From positions 124,001-188,000 of the forward strand of contig DASP01000005.1 of assembly GCA_002503825.1 (NCBI GenBank): 64,000 nucleotides of DNA, written 5' to 3'. The stretch is from Methanoregulaceae archaeon UBA467. GTDB lineage: Archaea; Halobacteriota; Methanomicrobia; Methanomicrobiales; Methanospirillaceae. Shown one piece after another: positions 34,562 through 44,205 of the stretch (the first letter of the stretch is position 1; each line of letters begins with the position of its first letter). The translations under genes were made by a program, and so were the position numbers. A model generated the notes under the pieces. That model did not search any database. It was not told where the DNA came from and saw nothing but the letters and a program-made list of their open reading frames with translations.

Positions 34562-35874
34562 TGACAAAGTCGGTTACTGATGTAATCTGTCCCTTCTGCG
34601 GGACTCTCTGCGATGATCTCGAGGTCGTTGTCTCTGACGACGGCAAGACTATCGTCGACGTCTATAACGCCTGTGCAATCGGTGCAGAAAAGTTCATGCA
34701 TGCACAGGCCTCCGGCCGCGTCACCCGCCCCCGGATGCAGCAGCCGGACGGGAGCTACAAGGAAGTCTCCTATGACGAGGCTGTTGAATATACCGCCCAG
34801 ATGCTGGCAAAATCAAAAAAGCCGCTGATGTATGGATGGAGTTCCACCAGCTGCGAGGCGCAGAGCGTCGGGCATGAAATTGCAGAACAAGTCGGTGCAA
34901 TCGTTGACAACACCGCAACGGTGTGCCACGGGACGACCCTCCTTGCAGTACAGGATGTCGGTATCCCGAGCTGCACCCTTGGTGAAGTGAAGAACCGTGC
35001 TGACCGTATCATCTTCTGGGGATGCAACCCCTGTCATGCGCACCCGCGCCACATGTCCCGTTACTCGATATTCCCGCGTGGGTTCTTCACAAACAAGGGA
35101 CACAAGAACCGTAAGATGATCGTCGTCGATCCCCGTAACACCGATACTGCGAAGATGGCAGACATCCACTTCCAGATCGAGCAGGGACGTGACTACGAGC
35201 TTCTCAGCGCACTCCGCGTGGCACTCCGGAAAGAGGTCCTCCCCGACACCGTCGCCGGAGTTCCCAAGGAGAAGATCTACGAAGCTGCAGAACTGCTGAC
35301 CAGCGGACGCTTCGGAATCATCTTCTTCGGCATGGGTGTCACCCAGACACTTTCCAAGAACCACAACATCGACGAGGCCATCATGCTCACGAAGGACTTG
35401 AACGAGTTCACAAAGTTCAGCATCATGGCAATGCGGGGACATTACAACGTCACCGGATCGGGCCAGGTACTTGGCTGGCAGTTCGGATACCCGTTCTGTG
35501 TCGATCTTTCACGAGGGTTTGCCCGCTACAACCCGGGAGAAACAAGCTCGAACGACCTCCTCAGGAGAGGCGAAGTCGACGCCGTGTTCGTCCTTGGAAG
35601 CGACCCCGGTGCACATTTCCCGATCTCGTCGGTGAAGAAGATATCGGAACTGCCCTCTGTCGCAGTCGACCCCCACATCACGCCAACGACCGAAGTCGCA
35701 AAACTTCACGTACCAGTGGCATTCGTCGGCGTTGAAGTGGGAGGGAACTGCTATCGTATGGATAATGTCCCGATTGACGCACGAAAGGTGGTCGACCCGC
35801 CGGAAGGCGTCCTTACCGATGAAGAATTCCTCACACGGGTTAATAAACGCGTCAAAGAACTGATGGAGGCTTAA
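34561..35874 (+). CDS. fwdB: formylmethanofuran dehydrogenase subunit B (catalytic)
   Basis: Catalytic molybdopterin or tungstopterin subunit, 437 residues, that reduces CO2 to formate. The N-terminal [4Fe-4S] motif is CPFCGTLC (Cys10, Cys13, Cys17) plus a later Cys (Cys38). The metal ligand position is Cys122 (TVCHGTT), equivalent to Cys118 of the structurally known enzyme, so this is a cysteine and not a selenocysteine form. Whether the metal is W or Mo cannot be told from sequence. Confidence 0.95.
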   Translation: MTKSVTDVICPFCGTLCDDLEVVVSDDGKTIVDVYNACAIGAEKFMHAQASGRVTRPRMQQPDGSYKEVSYDEAVEYTAQMLAKSKKPLMYGWSSTSCEAQSVGHEIAEQVGAIVDNTATVCHGTTLLAVQDVGIPSCTLGEVKNRADRIIFWGCNPCHAHPRHMSRYSIFPRGFFTNKGHKNRKMIVVDPRNTDTAKMADIHFQIEQGRDYELLSALRVALRKEVLPDTVAGVPKEKIYEAAELLTSGRFGIIFFGMGVTQTLSKNHNIDEAIMLTKDLNEFTKFSIMAMRGHYNVTGSGQVLGWQFGYPFCVDLSRGFARYNPGETSSNDLLRRGEVDAVFVLGSDPGAHFPISSVKKISELPSVAVDPHITPTTEVAKLHVPVAFVGVEVGGNCYRMDNVPIDARKVVDPPEGVLTDEEFLTRVNKRVKELMEA

Positions 35875-35877
35875 ATT

Positions 35878-37587
35878 ATGTCAGAATACCTCATCAAGAA
35901 CGGATTTGTTTTTGACCCCGTGCAGGGAATCAAGGGCGACAAGGCAGACATCGCAGTAAAAGACGGCAAGATCGTCAAGAGCAGCGAAATCTCCTCAAAG
36001 GCAAAGACCATCGATGCCAAGGGCAAGTCGGTCATGGCCGGTGCGGTCGAGATCCATGCACACATCGCAGGCCCGAAAGTCAATGAGGGGAGGAATTACC
36101 GGCCGGAAGAAAAGCTCTTCGGGTATACCCCGAAAAAGACGGGAAGCCGCATGGCCGGCGGGTTCTCGATCCCGACGACATTCAAGACCGGTTACGAGTA
36201 CGCCCGTATGGGATACACAACAGCCATGGAGGCAGCAATGCCCCCGCTGTATGCCCGGCATGTCCACGAGGAGATCAAGGACACACCCATCATCGACGAA
36301 GGCGCCTACCCCGTGTTCGGCAACAACTGGTTTGTCCTTGAATACCTGAAAAACAAGGAGATTGAGAATGTCGCGGCCTATATCGCATGGCTCCTTACAG
36401 AAACAAAGGGATACGCGGTAAAGATCGTGAACCCCGGCGGTACAGAGGCATGGGGATGGGGACTGAACTGTATCTCCATTCACGATCCGGTACCCTATTT
36501 CGACGTCACTCCTGCCCAGATAGTTCAGGGCCTCCTCGAGGCAAACGAGTATCTCGGACTCCCGCATTCCATCCATGTTCACACCAACAACCTTGGAAAC
36601 CCGGGTAACTACGAGACCACCCTTGATACCTTCAAATTAGCAGAAGGATACAAGGCAAAGAACAAGTTCGGCCGGGAACAGGTCCTGCACCACACGCATG
36701 TCCAGTTCCACTCCTATGGCGGTGACAACTGGGGCAACTTCGAGTCAAAGTCAAAGGAGATCATGGAGTACGTGAACAAGCACGACAACATCACCATTGA
36801 CCTCGGGCAGGTCACCCTTGACGAGACCACCACCATGACCGCCGACGGTCCGTTCGAGCACCACCTCACCGAGCTCAACCACCTGAAGTGGGCAAATGTC
36901 GATGTCGAACTTGAGACCGCAGCAGGTATTGTCCCCTACATCTACAGTCCGAACATCAAGGTCTGTGGAATACAGTGGGCAATCGGACTCGAACTCGCAC
37001 TCCTCGCAAAGGACCCGATGCGGACCTTCATCACCACCGACCACCCGAACGCGGGACCGTTCACACGCTACCCGCGGGTCATGAAGTGGCTGATGAGCGA
37101 GAAGGCACGAAAAGATCAGATTGATGCCTTCAAGTACAGCGATAAGGTTGTCGCGGCGACACACCTGGCATCACTCGACCGTGAACTGACCATGTACGAA
37201 CTCGCCCAGATGACCAGGGCCGGCCCGGCAAAGGCACTCGGCCTTGCACACCTCTATGGCGGACTGAAACCCGGCATGGATGCTGATATTGCCATCTACG
37301 ATCTGAATCCAGAGAAACCGGCGACACCGGACGAGATCGAGGCAGCATTCTCACGGGCACGGTACGTCATGAAATCAGGCACTCCTGTCGTGGTCGACGG
37401 TGAGATCGTAAGCCACGGGAACAAGCGCACGCTCTGGGTCAATGCCAAGGTCAACGAGAACCCGCAGGTCGTCCGTGATATCAAGGACAAGTTCCTCAGG
37501 TATTACAGCGTGAACCAGGCGAACTACAAGGTGGCTAATCACTTTGTTCCAAACCCGTACATCATCGAGGTTGATGCTACACAGTGA
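35878..37587 (+). CDS. fwdA: formylmethanofuran dehydrogenase subunit A (amidohydrolase)
   Basis: A 569-residue dinuclear-zinc amidohydrolase that condenses formate, delivered by an internal tunnel from FwdB, with methanofuran. Metal ligands are visible: His60 and His62 (EIHAHIAG), the carboxylated lysine Lys182 (AVKIVNPGG), HTHVQFHS and the late Asp in TTDHPNAG. It starts 3 bp after fwdB. Confidence 0.96.
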   Translation: MSEYLIKNGFVFDPVQGIKGDKADIAVKDGKIVKSSEISSKAKTIDAKGKSVMAGAVEIHAHIAGPKVNEGRNYRPEEKLFGYTPKKTGSRMAGGFSIPTTFKTGYEYARMGYTTAMEAAMPPLYARHVHEEIKDTPIIDEGAYPVFGNNWFVLEYLKNKEIENVAAYIAWLLTETKGYAVKIVNPGGTEAWGWGLNCISIHDPVPYFDVTPAQIVQGLLEANEYLGLPHSIHVHTNNLGNPGNYETTLDTFKLAEGYKAKNKFGREQVLHHTHVQFHSYGGDNWGNFESKSKEIMEYVNKHDNITIDLGQVTLDETTTMTADGPFEHHLTELNHLKWANVDVELETAAGIVPYIYSPNIKVCGIQWAIGLELALLAKDPMRTFITTDHPNAGPFTRYPRVMKWLMSEKARKDQIDAFKYSDKVVAATHLASLDRELTMYELAQMTRAGPAKALGLAHLYGGLKPGMDADIAIYDLNPEKPATPDEIEAAFSRARYVMKSGTPVVVDGEIVSHGNKRTLWVNAKVNENPQVVRDIKDKFLRYYSVNQANYKVANHFVPNPYIIEVDATQ

Positions 37588-37598
37588 GGTGACAGGAA

Positions 37599-38399
37599 AT
37601 GGAAACGGTAACACTCACCATAAAAAGCCAGCCTGTACTCTTCCTTGAGGCAGACAACATCACTCCTGACGTATTTGCAGGCAAGTCAGCCGCAGATATT
37701 GCCAGCCTTCATGCATACGAGGGCCGTGATCAGATCACCCTCGGAAAATATTTCGATGTCGCAGGAAAGGCAGGGGCAACAGCTGCTGACACAAAGATCG
37801 TGGTCAAGGGCGATGTCAGCCGGGTCAAGTATATCGGCATGAAAATGTCAGCCGGTGAAATCCTTGTTGAGAAGAGCGCCGACATGTATGTCGGGGGCTG
37901 GATGCAGGGCGGAAAGCTCACCGTTAAAGGAAACGTGGATGCATTTGCAGGCCTCGGGATGCAGAACGGAGAACTCATCATCGAAGGGAATGCAGGCAAC
38001 TACCTCGGTGCTGCCTACCGCGGCGACTGGCGTGGCATGCAGGCCGGAGTTATACGTGTCAAGGGCAACGCAGGCAGTGATATCGGTACATTCATGAACG
38101 GCGGCACTATCATCGTCGAGGGGAATGTCGATGTCCATGTCGGAACACACGCCGAAGGCGGTAAGATCATTGTAAAAGGCAATGGCAAGAGCAAGATTGG
38201 CGGCCAGATGGTAGAGGGGGAAATCTACGTCTTTGGCACAATCGATGTCATGATGCCGGGTTACAAGTACATAGAAGACGTCGATCTCGAGGTTGACGGC
38301 GTAAAAGGGAAATTTGCCCTTTACCACGGAGATCTCGGGGAACGTCACCCCAAGAGAAAAGGTCAGATTGTGTACGGAAAGCTGTACCAGAAGATCTAA
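37599..38399 (+). CDS. fwdC: formylmethanofuran dehydrogenase subunit C
   Basis: A 266-residue structural subunit with the right-handed beta-helix of glutamate-synthase-alpha type. Repeating GxxxG turns are clear: KGNVDAFAGLGMQNGEL, EGNAGNYLGAAYRG, KGNAGSDIGTFMNGG, EGNVDVHVGTHAEGG and KGNGKSKIGGQM. Last gene of the operon, followed by a short T-rich stretch near 38403-38411 that may end transcription. Confidence 0.95.
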   Translation: METVTLTIKSQPVLFLEADNITPDVFAGKSAADIASLHAYEGRDQITLGKYFDVAGKAGATAADTKIVVKGDVSRVKYIGMKMSAGEILVEKSADMYVGGWMQGGKLTVKGNVDAFAGLGMQNGELIIEGNAGNYLGAAYRGDWRGMQAGVIRVKGNAGSDIGTFMNGGTIIVEGNVDVHVGTHAEGGKIIVKGNGKSKIGGQMVEGEIYVFGTIDVMMPGYKYIEDVDLEVDGVKGKFALYHGDLGERHPKRKGQIVYGKLYQKI

Positions 38400-38749
38400 T
38401 CATTTTTTATTGTAGAAGCGCACCAGTTTTTCACACTATTATTATATATCCAATATAATTTTTGCTACTATTTTTTGAATTCGTCATACGGTGTAAATCG
38501 CCGAAACTAAAAATATATGTAATATTTGAATATTCTCCCTATTTGATTTATTATTTTAATATTTTTATATTAATACCCCTCGAATATAAATCGCAATACT
38601 TATATCAAGAGATACAGTATAGTTGTTTGTCCCGTGAGGGGACGTGCAGTAGTGACCAACATCTACCATCAGTGTACTTAACAGTGCGTACACTATCGTT
38701 CAGTTATCGTAATGTACTTCAGTTAAAACAAGATTTTAAGAGGAATATT
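38400..38749 (+). promoter_or_regulatory. mcr operon promoter and leader
   Basis: This 350-bp region is much richer in A+T than its surroundings. TATA-like elements are atataaat at 38584-38591 and cttatat at 38600-38606, which would give a leader of about 120-140 nt. The leader contains a small hairpin, gtccc/gggac, at 38629-38643. A frame open through this region into mcrB is an artefact of missing stops; the mcrB start is at 38750. Confidence 0.5.
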
Positions 38750-40063
38750 ATGGCAAAATACAAAGATACAATTGACCTCTATGATGATGAGGGCAAGCTG
38801 CTCAAGAGCGGCGTAACGCTTGAGAAGGTCAGCCCGCTGGTCAACAAGGGCGCATTAAAGATCATCGACCTGACAAAGAGGACTGTCGCAGTCAACCTTT
38901 CAGGTATCGACAATGCAATCAAGACCGGTGCAATGGGCGGAAAGAACCAGCAGATCCTGGGCCGTGCAATCAAGTGCGACTGTGTAAAGGACTGTGACGC
39001 ACTTTCAGCCAAGATCAAGGAGATGGTCAGCGTTACCGACGGTGACGACACGAAGATCACCAAGGTCGGCGGCGGAAAGATGCTCCTTGTGGAAGTTCCA
39101 AGCTCACGCCTGAATGCAGCAGCAACCTACGACGCAGCAAGCACTGCAGTTGCAGCAGCAACCACCTATGCACTCATCGACCAGTACAAGGTCGGCATGT
39201 TCGACGGCGCATATGTCAAGTCCGCAGTCTGGGGCGCATACCCGCAGACCATGGACATGCAGGGCGGAAACGTGGTCTCCATTCTTTCCATCCCGCAGAA
39301 CAACGAAGGTCTCGGATACGCACTCCGTAACGTCCCTGCAAACCATGTTGCAATGATGACCCACCGGAATGCAATCCAGTCGGCAGCTCTCTCCGCAACC
39401 TTTGAACAGGCCGGAGAATTCGAGATGGGTGCCGCAATCGGACCATTCGAGCGTGCACAGCTCCTGCTCTACGCATACCAGGGCCTGAATGCAAACAACA
39501 TCGTCTACGACCTCGTCAAGAAGAACGGCAAGACCGGTACCATCGGTACTGTTGTCCAGAGCCTCGTCGAGCGTGCACTTGAGGACAAGGTCATCAAGGC
39601 AGGCAAGAAGGGCAAATCAGGCTATGTCTTCTACGAGACCAAGGACCCTATGCTCTGGAACGGATACGCAGCAGCCGGAACCCTTGCAGCAACCATGGTG
39701 AACTGTGGTGCAGGACGTTTCGCACAGGCAGTTTCTGCAACCCTGCTCTACTTCAACGACCTGCTTGAGCACGAGACCGGCCTGCCCGGTTGTGACTACG
39801 GCCGTGTAATGGGTGTCGCAGTCGGATTCTCCTTCTTCAGCCACTCGATCTACGGTGGCGGCGGTCCCGGTGTCTTCAACGGTAACCACGTTGTGACCCG
39901 TCACGCAGCAGGTGTCGGTATGCCCTGTATCTGTGCAGCCTGTTCAGTTGATGCAGGTACCCAGATGTTCGGACCCGAAGCAACCTCCAAGGTCTATCAG
40001 GACACCTTCGGACAGCTCGACGAGTTCAAGAAGCCGATGCAGGCAATTGCAAAGTCTGTATAA
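38750..40063 (+). CDS. mcrB: methyl-coenzyme M reductase I subunit beta
   Basis: Beta subunit, 437 residues, of the enzyme that forms methane from methyl-CoM and coenzyme B. It starts MAKYKDTIDLYDDEGKLL and holds the conserved FGYG-like region HSIYGGGGPGVFNGNHVVTRH near the C-terminus, with PCICAACSVDAGTQMF. The agagg just before the ATG at 38750 fits a ribosome binding site. First gene of mcrBDCGA; mcrC in the operon identifies the MCR I isoenzyme, since mrt operons lack it. Confidence 0.97.
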   Translation: MAKYKDTIDLYDDEGKLLKSGVTLEKVSPLVNKGALKIIDLTKRTVAVNLSGIDNAIKTGAMGGKNQQILGRAIKCDCVKDCDALSAKIKEMVSVTDGDDTKITKVGGGKMLLVEVPSSRLNAAATYDAASTAVAAATTYALIDQYKVGMFDGAYVKSAVWGAYPQTMDMQGGNVVSILSIPQNNEGLGYALRNVPANHVAMMTHRNAIQSAALSATFEQAGEFEMGAAIGPFERAQLLLYAYQGLNANNIVYDLVKKNGKTGTIGTVVQSLVERALEDKVIKAGKKGKSGYVFYETKDPMLWNGYAAAGTLAATMVNCGAGRFAQAVSATLLYFNDLLEHETGLPGCDYGRVMGVAVGFSFFSHSIYGGGGPGVFNGNHVVTRHAAGVGMPCICAACSVDAGTQMFGPEATSKVYQDTFGQLDEFKKPMQAIAKSV

Positions 40064-40078
40064 ACAGCTGAGATACGA

Positions 40079-40549
40079 ATGACTGATGCCATATATCCTC
40101 AGATCAGGATTGTCCCGGAACGGCTCCTCAACCCGGACAGGGTCGAGAAGCTCATGAACCTGATTGCCACTACTGAAGGGGTACGGCGTATCCTGTTAAA
40201 CGGACAACGCCTCCCCGCAACCGTCCCTTATGGCCCTGCACGGGGTATGGAAAACCCACACCCTATGCGAAAGACCATAAAGGTAGGTGACCAGGAGCTG
40301 GAACTTCAGGTCCATGTAGGCACAATATTGCTGGAGCTGGAAAACCGCGACCCGCTGCCTGCTATTCGTGCAGCATGTGACGAAGTTTTTGCTGAATTGT
40401 CCTATTCGATTAAGGAAGGACGTTTCATGAAGAGCGAACCGTCACTCGCAGATTACGCAAAATACGGTCCTGATGCAGATAAGGATATTATCGGAATGGC
40501 CGATCCAAAGAGTAAATCCGGACCTGTCATCCTGCAGGGACTTAAATAA
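40079..40549 (+). CDS. mcrD: methyl-coenzyme M reductase operon protein D
   Basis: A 156-residue accessory protein of the MCR operon, thought to help assembly or F430 handling; it is not part of the purified enzyme. Family segments are PQIRIVPERLLNPDRVEKL, LPATVPYGPARGMENPH and ELELQVHVGTILLELE. It lies 15 bp after mcrB and 2 bp before mcrC. Confidence 0.93.
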   Translation: MTDAIYPQIRIVPERLLNPDRVEKLMNLIATTEGVRRILLNGQRLPATVPYGPARGMENPHPMRKTIKVGDQELELQVHVGTILLELENRDPLPAIRAACDEVFAELSYSIKEGRFMKSEPSLADYAKYGPDADKDIIGMADPKSKSGPVILQGLK

Positions 40550-40551
40550 TT

Positions 40552-41172
40552 ATGCCAATGGGAAGAGTTACCCAGGTTGTCGACTGCCGCGAGGCAATGG
40601 GCATGGGAAAGGGAGGTGGAATAGCCCAGAGGGGCACCATCTCGGAATGCCGCTATCCGGATGTCATCGTAGTAGGGATGTCTCCGGGAAGACGTCATGT
40701 CACCAAACCCGTGTGCGATATAACCTCCGCACTCCGTCAGCAGGGTATCGAGTACAGCATCAGCACACTCGTGCTGAACGCGGGCAGCGGGGTGCCACCC
40801 GACGCCCAGAATATCGGCGGTGCTGTACTCGGGGCATACTTTGGCATTAATGAAAAAGAGATCCGGCAGATAGAGAAACACAAAATTGCCATTCTCCATC
40901 ACGGGAATGTACGTTCCCACGTGGTGCACAAGGTCAGGTATATCCTCCAGGCCTGTGATGTGAAGGCAGTCGTTGTTTCGCAGGCACCTGTTGATTTTGA
41001 GGATTTTGCAAAGGAAGGGGTGAAAACCTCCCTTGTGATGCCTCCCGAGGATAAAATAAAAACAAGAGGGACCGTGATGGCTATCGTTTCCGGTGTCACA
41101 CGGGGCCAGACTCCCACCAGGGAGAAGATGGCTGAAGTTATTCACGCAGTGATGAAAATAATCAAAACCTAG
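40552..41172 (+). CDS. mcrC: methyl-coenzyme M reductase I operon protein C
   Basis: A 206-residue accessory protein, a component linked to ATP-dependent MCR activation. It has the family start RVTQVVDCREAMGMGKGGG, then VIVVGMSPGRRHVTKPVC and LNAGSGVPPD. Its presence marks the operon as MCR I. It lies 11 bp upstream of mcrG. Confidence 0.93.
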   Translation: MPMGRVTQVVDCREAMGMGKGGGIAQRGTISECRYPDVIVVGMSPGRRHVTKPVCDITSALRQQGIEYSISTLVLNAGSGVPPDAQNIGGAVLGAYFGINEKEIRQIEKHKIAILHHGNVRSHVVHKVRYILQACDVKAVVVSQAPVDFEDFAKEGVKTSLVMPPEDKIKTRGTVMAIVSGVTRGQTPTREKMAEVIHAVMKIIKT

Positions 41173-41183
41173 GAGTGAAAAAA

Positions 41184-41948
41184 ATGGCTTACAAACCACA
41201 GTATGGACCTGGTACATCCATTGTTGCCGAAAACAGGCGCAAGTACATGGACCCGGCCCACAAGCTGGAAAAGATCCGTGACGTCACGGATGAAGACCTC
41301 GTACTGATCATGGGCCACCGTGCCCCGGGATCGGCATACCCGACCGCCCACCCGCCACTTGCAGAGCAGCAGGAACCCGCCTGCCCTGTCCGCAAGATGG
41401 TCACCCCGACCGACGGCGCAAAGGCCGGCGACCGTGTCAGGTACATCCAGTTTGCAGACTCGATGTTCAACGCACCGTCCCAGCCGTACGAGAGGACCTA
41501 CCTCGAGGCATACAGATTCCGTGGAATTGACCCTGGAACACTTTCCGGCCGTCAGATCATCGAGTGCCGCGAGAGAGACCTCGAGAAATACGCAAAAGAC
41601 CTCGTCAACACCGAACTCTTTGACCCGGCCCGCTGCGGTATCCGCGGTGCAACCGTGCACGGACACTCACTGAGACTCGCAGAAGACGGCATGATGTTCG
41701 ATATGCTCCAGCGCTGCATACTCGACAAGAAGGCCGGCGTTGTCAAGTACGTCAAGAACCAGATCGGCGAGCCCCTCGACAAGGAAGTCAAGGTCGGCAA
41801 GCCCATGGACGAGAAGTGGCTCAAGGCACACACCACGATCTTCCACTCGCTCGTCGGTGTTCCGTTCCGTGACGACAAGGAGTATGTAGAATACACCCAG
41901 CGTATCCACTCGCTGAGGACCAAATATGGCTTCATGCCAACGGAGTGA
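41184..41948 (+). CDS. mcrG: methyl-coenzyme M reductase I subunit gamma
   Basis: Gamma subunit, 254 residues, starting MAYKPQYGPGTSIVAENR. Conserved stretches include IMGHRAPGSAYPTAHPPL, RYIQFADSMFNAPSQPYER and GIRGATVHGHSLRL. The ATG at 41184 follows aggag; an in-frame GTG at 41175 would only add three residues. Confidence 0.96.
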   Translation: MAYKPQYGPGTSIVAENRRKYMDPAHKLEKIRDVTDEDLVLIMGHRAPGSAYPTAHPPLAEQQEPACPVRKMVTPTDGAKAGDRVRYIQFADSMFNAPSQPYERTYLEAYRFRGIDPGTLSGRQIIECRERDLEKYAKDLVNTELFDPARCGIRGATVHGHSLRLAEDGMMFDMLQRCILDKKAGVVKYVKNQIGEPLDKEVKVGKPMDEKWLKAHTTIFHSLVGVPFRDDKEYVEYTQRIHSLRTKYGFMPTE

Positions 41949-41953
41949 TTAAG

Positions 41954-43654
41954 ATGGCAAAAATTGAGAGATCACAGAAACTCTTCCTGAAGGCACTGAA
42001 GGAGAAGTTCGCAGAGGACCCACAGTCAGAAAAGACCGTCTTTGCACGCGAAGGCCTGAAGCAGTCCGCGCGTAAGAAGGAGTTCATCGAAGCAGGTAAG
42101 AAGATGGAGATGTCCCGTGGGATCAGCATGTACGACCCCGTACGCTGCCACCTTGGTGGTATCCCGCTCGGTCAGCGCCAGCTGATGACCTACGAAGTCT
42201 CCGGGACCGGCGTCTTTGTAGAGGGCGACGACCTTCACTTCGTCAACAACGCTGCAATGCAGCAGATGTGGGACGATATCAGGAGGACCATCATCGTCAA
42301 CATGGACCTTGCACACCAGACCCTGCAGAAGCGTCTCGGCAAGGAAGTTACCCCTGAGACCATCAACGAGTACCTCCACGTGCTGAACCACGCAATGCCC
42401 GGTGCAGCCGTCGTTCAGGAACACATGGTCGAGACCCACCCAGGCCTCGTCGACGACTGTTACTGTAAGGTCTTTACCGGTGACGACGAGATGGCAGACG
42501 ACCTCGAGCCCCAGTTCGTCCTGAACATCGACAAGCTCTTCCCGGCAAAGCAGGCAGCAGCCATGAAGGCAGCAGTCGGCAAGTCCCTGTGGCAGGCTGT
42601 CCACATCCCGACCATCGTCTCAAGGACCTGCGACGGAGGAACCACCTCACGCTGGTCTGCAATGCAGCTCGGCATGTCCTTCATCGGCGCCTACCGCATG
42701 TGCGCCGGAGAAGCAGCAGTCGCTGACCTTGCATTCGCCGCAAAGCACGCCGGTGTCATCCAGATGGCCGATATCCTGCCAGCCCGCCGTGCCCGTGGCC
42801 CGAACGAACCCGGTGGTATCAAGTTCGGTAACTTTGCCGACATGATCCAGACCGACAGGAAGTACCCGAACGACCCCGCACGGTGTTCACTTGAGATTGT
42901 AGGTGCCGGAACCATGCTGTTCGACCAGATCTGGCTCGGATCCTACATGTCCGGTGGTGTCGGGTTCACCCAGTATGCAACCGCAGCATACACCGACAAC
43001 ATCCTCGATGAGTACACCTACTACGGTATGGACTACATCAAGGACAAGTACAAAGTCAACTGGCAGAACCCCTCAGAGAAGGACCGCGTCAAGCCAACCC
43101 AGGAGATCGTCAACGACATTGCAACCGAGGTCACCCTCAATGCAATGGAGCAGTACGAGCAGTTCCCGACCCTCATGGAGGACCACTTCGGCGGTTCCCA
43201 GCGTGCCGGTGTCATTGCCGCTGCATCCGGTCTTTCCGTCGGTATTGCAACCGGTAACTCCAACGCCGGTCTGAACGGATGGTACCTGTCCATGCTCCTG
43301 CACAAGGAAGGCTGGTCACGTCTCGGATTCTTCGGATACGACCTGCAGGACCAGTGCGGTTCAACCAACTCACTGTCTGTCCGGCCCGACGAGGGTGCAG
43401 TCGGAGAACTCCGTGGACCCAACTACCCCAACTACGCAATGAACGTGGGTCACCAGGGAGAATACGCCGCAATTGTCGGTTCCGCTCACCTTGGCCGTGG
43501 AGATGCATGGTCACTCTCACCGCTGATCAAGATCTGTTTCTCCGACCCCTCGCTCAAGTTCGACTTTGCCGAACCACGCCGCGAGTTCGCAAAGGGTGCA
43601 ATCCGCGAGTTCATGCCCGCCGGAGAGCGCTCACTGATCATACCCGCACGGTAA
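41954..43654 (+). CDS. mcrA: methyl-coenzyme M reductase I subunit alpha
   Basis: Catalytic alpha subunit, 566 residues, holding the F430 site. The positions that carry modified residues in Methanothermobacter are all present: His265 (AAKHAGVI, N-methyl-His), Arg279 (LPARRARG, methyl-Arg), Gln416 (GGSQRAG, C-methyl-Gln), Gly461 (GFFGYD, thioglycine) and Cys468 (LQDQCG, S-methyl-Cys in some species). The chain is about 16 residues longer than the M. marburgensis protein, partly in the insert after YIKDKYKVNWQNPSEK. The radical SAM gene at 44465 is a candidate for methylating Gln416. Confidence 0.98.
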   Translation: MAKIERSQKLFLKALKEKFAEDPQSEKTVFAREGLKQSARKKEFIEAGKKMEMSRGISMYDPVRCHLGGIPLGQRQLMTYEVSGTGVFVEGDDLHFVNNAAMQQMWDDIRRTIIVNMDLAHQTLQKRLGKEVTPETINEYLHVLNHAMPGAAVVQEHMVETHPGLVDDCYCKVFTGDDEMADDLEPQFVLNIDKLFPAKQAAAMKAAVGKSLWQAVHIPTIVSRTCDGGTTSRWSAMQLGMSFIGAYRMCAGEAAVADLAFAAKHAGVIQMADILPARRARGPNEPGGIKFGNFADMIQTDRKYPNDPARCSLEIVGAGTMLFDQIWLGSYMSGGVGFTQYATAAYTDNILDEYTYYGMDYIKDKYKVNWQNPSEKDRVKPTQEIVNDIATEVTLNAMEQYEQFPTLMEDHFGGSQRAGVIAAASGLSVGIATGNSNAGLNGWYLSMLLHKEGWSRLGFFGYDLQDQCGSTNSLSVRPDEGAVGELRGPNYPNYAMNVGHQGEYAAIVGSAHLGRGDAWSLSPLIKICFSDPSLKFDFAEPRREFAKGAIREFMPAGERSLIIPAR

Positions 43655-43666
43655 GATCAACCCACA

Positions 43667-43675
43667 TTTTTTTTT
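43667..43675 (+). terminator. T-tract terminator after mcrA
   Basis: A run of nine T residues begins 13 bp after the mcrA stop, the usual form of an archaeal transcription terminator. A hairpin without its own T-tract follows at 43745. Confidence 0.55.
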
Positions 43676-43744
43676 ATAAAAAAAACGGTGCTGTATAATC
43701 CTTTTTCCGGATATACGTTCTCTCCCCGCAAACATCATACCGAC

Positions 43745-43766
43745 AGGAGGGGCTGTTGCCCCTCCT
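43745..43766. repeat. strong GC-rich hairpin downstream of mcr
   Basis: Perfect 9-bp inverted repeat aggaggggc / gcccctcct with a four-base tgtt loop. It lies 90 bp after mcrA. It resembles in sequence the aggggt/acccct stem found in the dispersed repeat near 60335, so it may be a fragment of the same element or a second transcription end. Confidence 0.5.
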
Positions 43767-43961
43767 TTGCACCTCCCCTTTCCATTAAAAATGAAAAAAA
43801 ATCAATTTTTTTCGGTGACGACCCCTCCCGATAACTTCTGTTTTTATCATTATCCGGAATCCGGAGCGGATCCGGCAATTTTTGGTTTCCGGCCTGGTTA
43901 TCCCGGAAAATCATATATTCAGGTCCGGAATGTGATGTATTCATAATTTCAACTGTCAGAA

Positions 43962-44205
43962 AAAGGGCCCTGTTGACATCCTTCCCGTTCCCTCACTATT
44001 CTTCTTTCGCCGCACTCCTCATTGCGACACTCCCGGGGCTGATACCCGTGATCGTATGGATGCGTCGCCATAATGCGACAGGGATCGTTCCTCGTTCTTT
44101 TTAAAAATAACAGGATCCCAATCACCCCTGCCTGCAGACCCTCCTGTATCGGGGGGGCGGGCAGGGATACAACCCCTCCTGTCAGAGAAACGGGTTGAAC
44201 AGGTT
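43962..44205 (+). repeat. degenerate dispersed repeat, copy A
   Basis: This stretch matches the region 60125-60372 over several blocks in the same order: ctcactatt with ctttcgccgcactcc, then gacactcccgggg, then a middle block around the gcgacagggatcgt segment, then acccctgcc and acccctcctgtcag. No protein-like frame is shared. It fills much of the 810-bp space between mcrA and the radical SAM gene. The remaining sequence to 44464 shows nothing further. Confidence 0.6.

Noticed and set aside
34561..35874. Selenocysteine form of FwdB
   Set aside because: The metal-ligand codon at residue 122 is a cysteine codon (tgc), and no in-frame TGA occurs.
38462..38749. N-terminal extension of mcrB by 96 codons
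   Set aside because: The region is an AT-rich promoter with TATA elements; McrB starts MAKYKDT at 38750 in the family.
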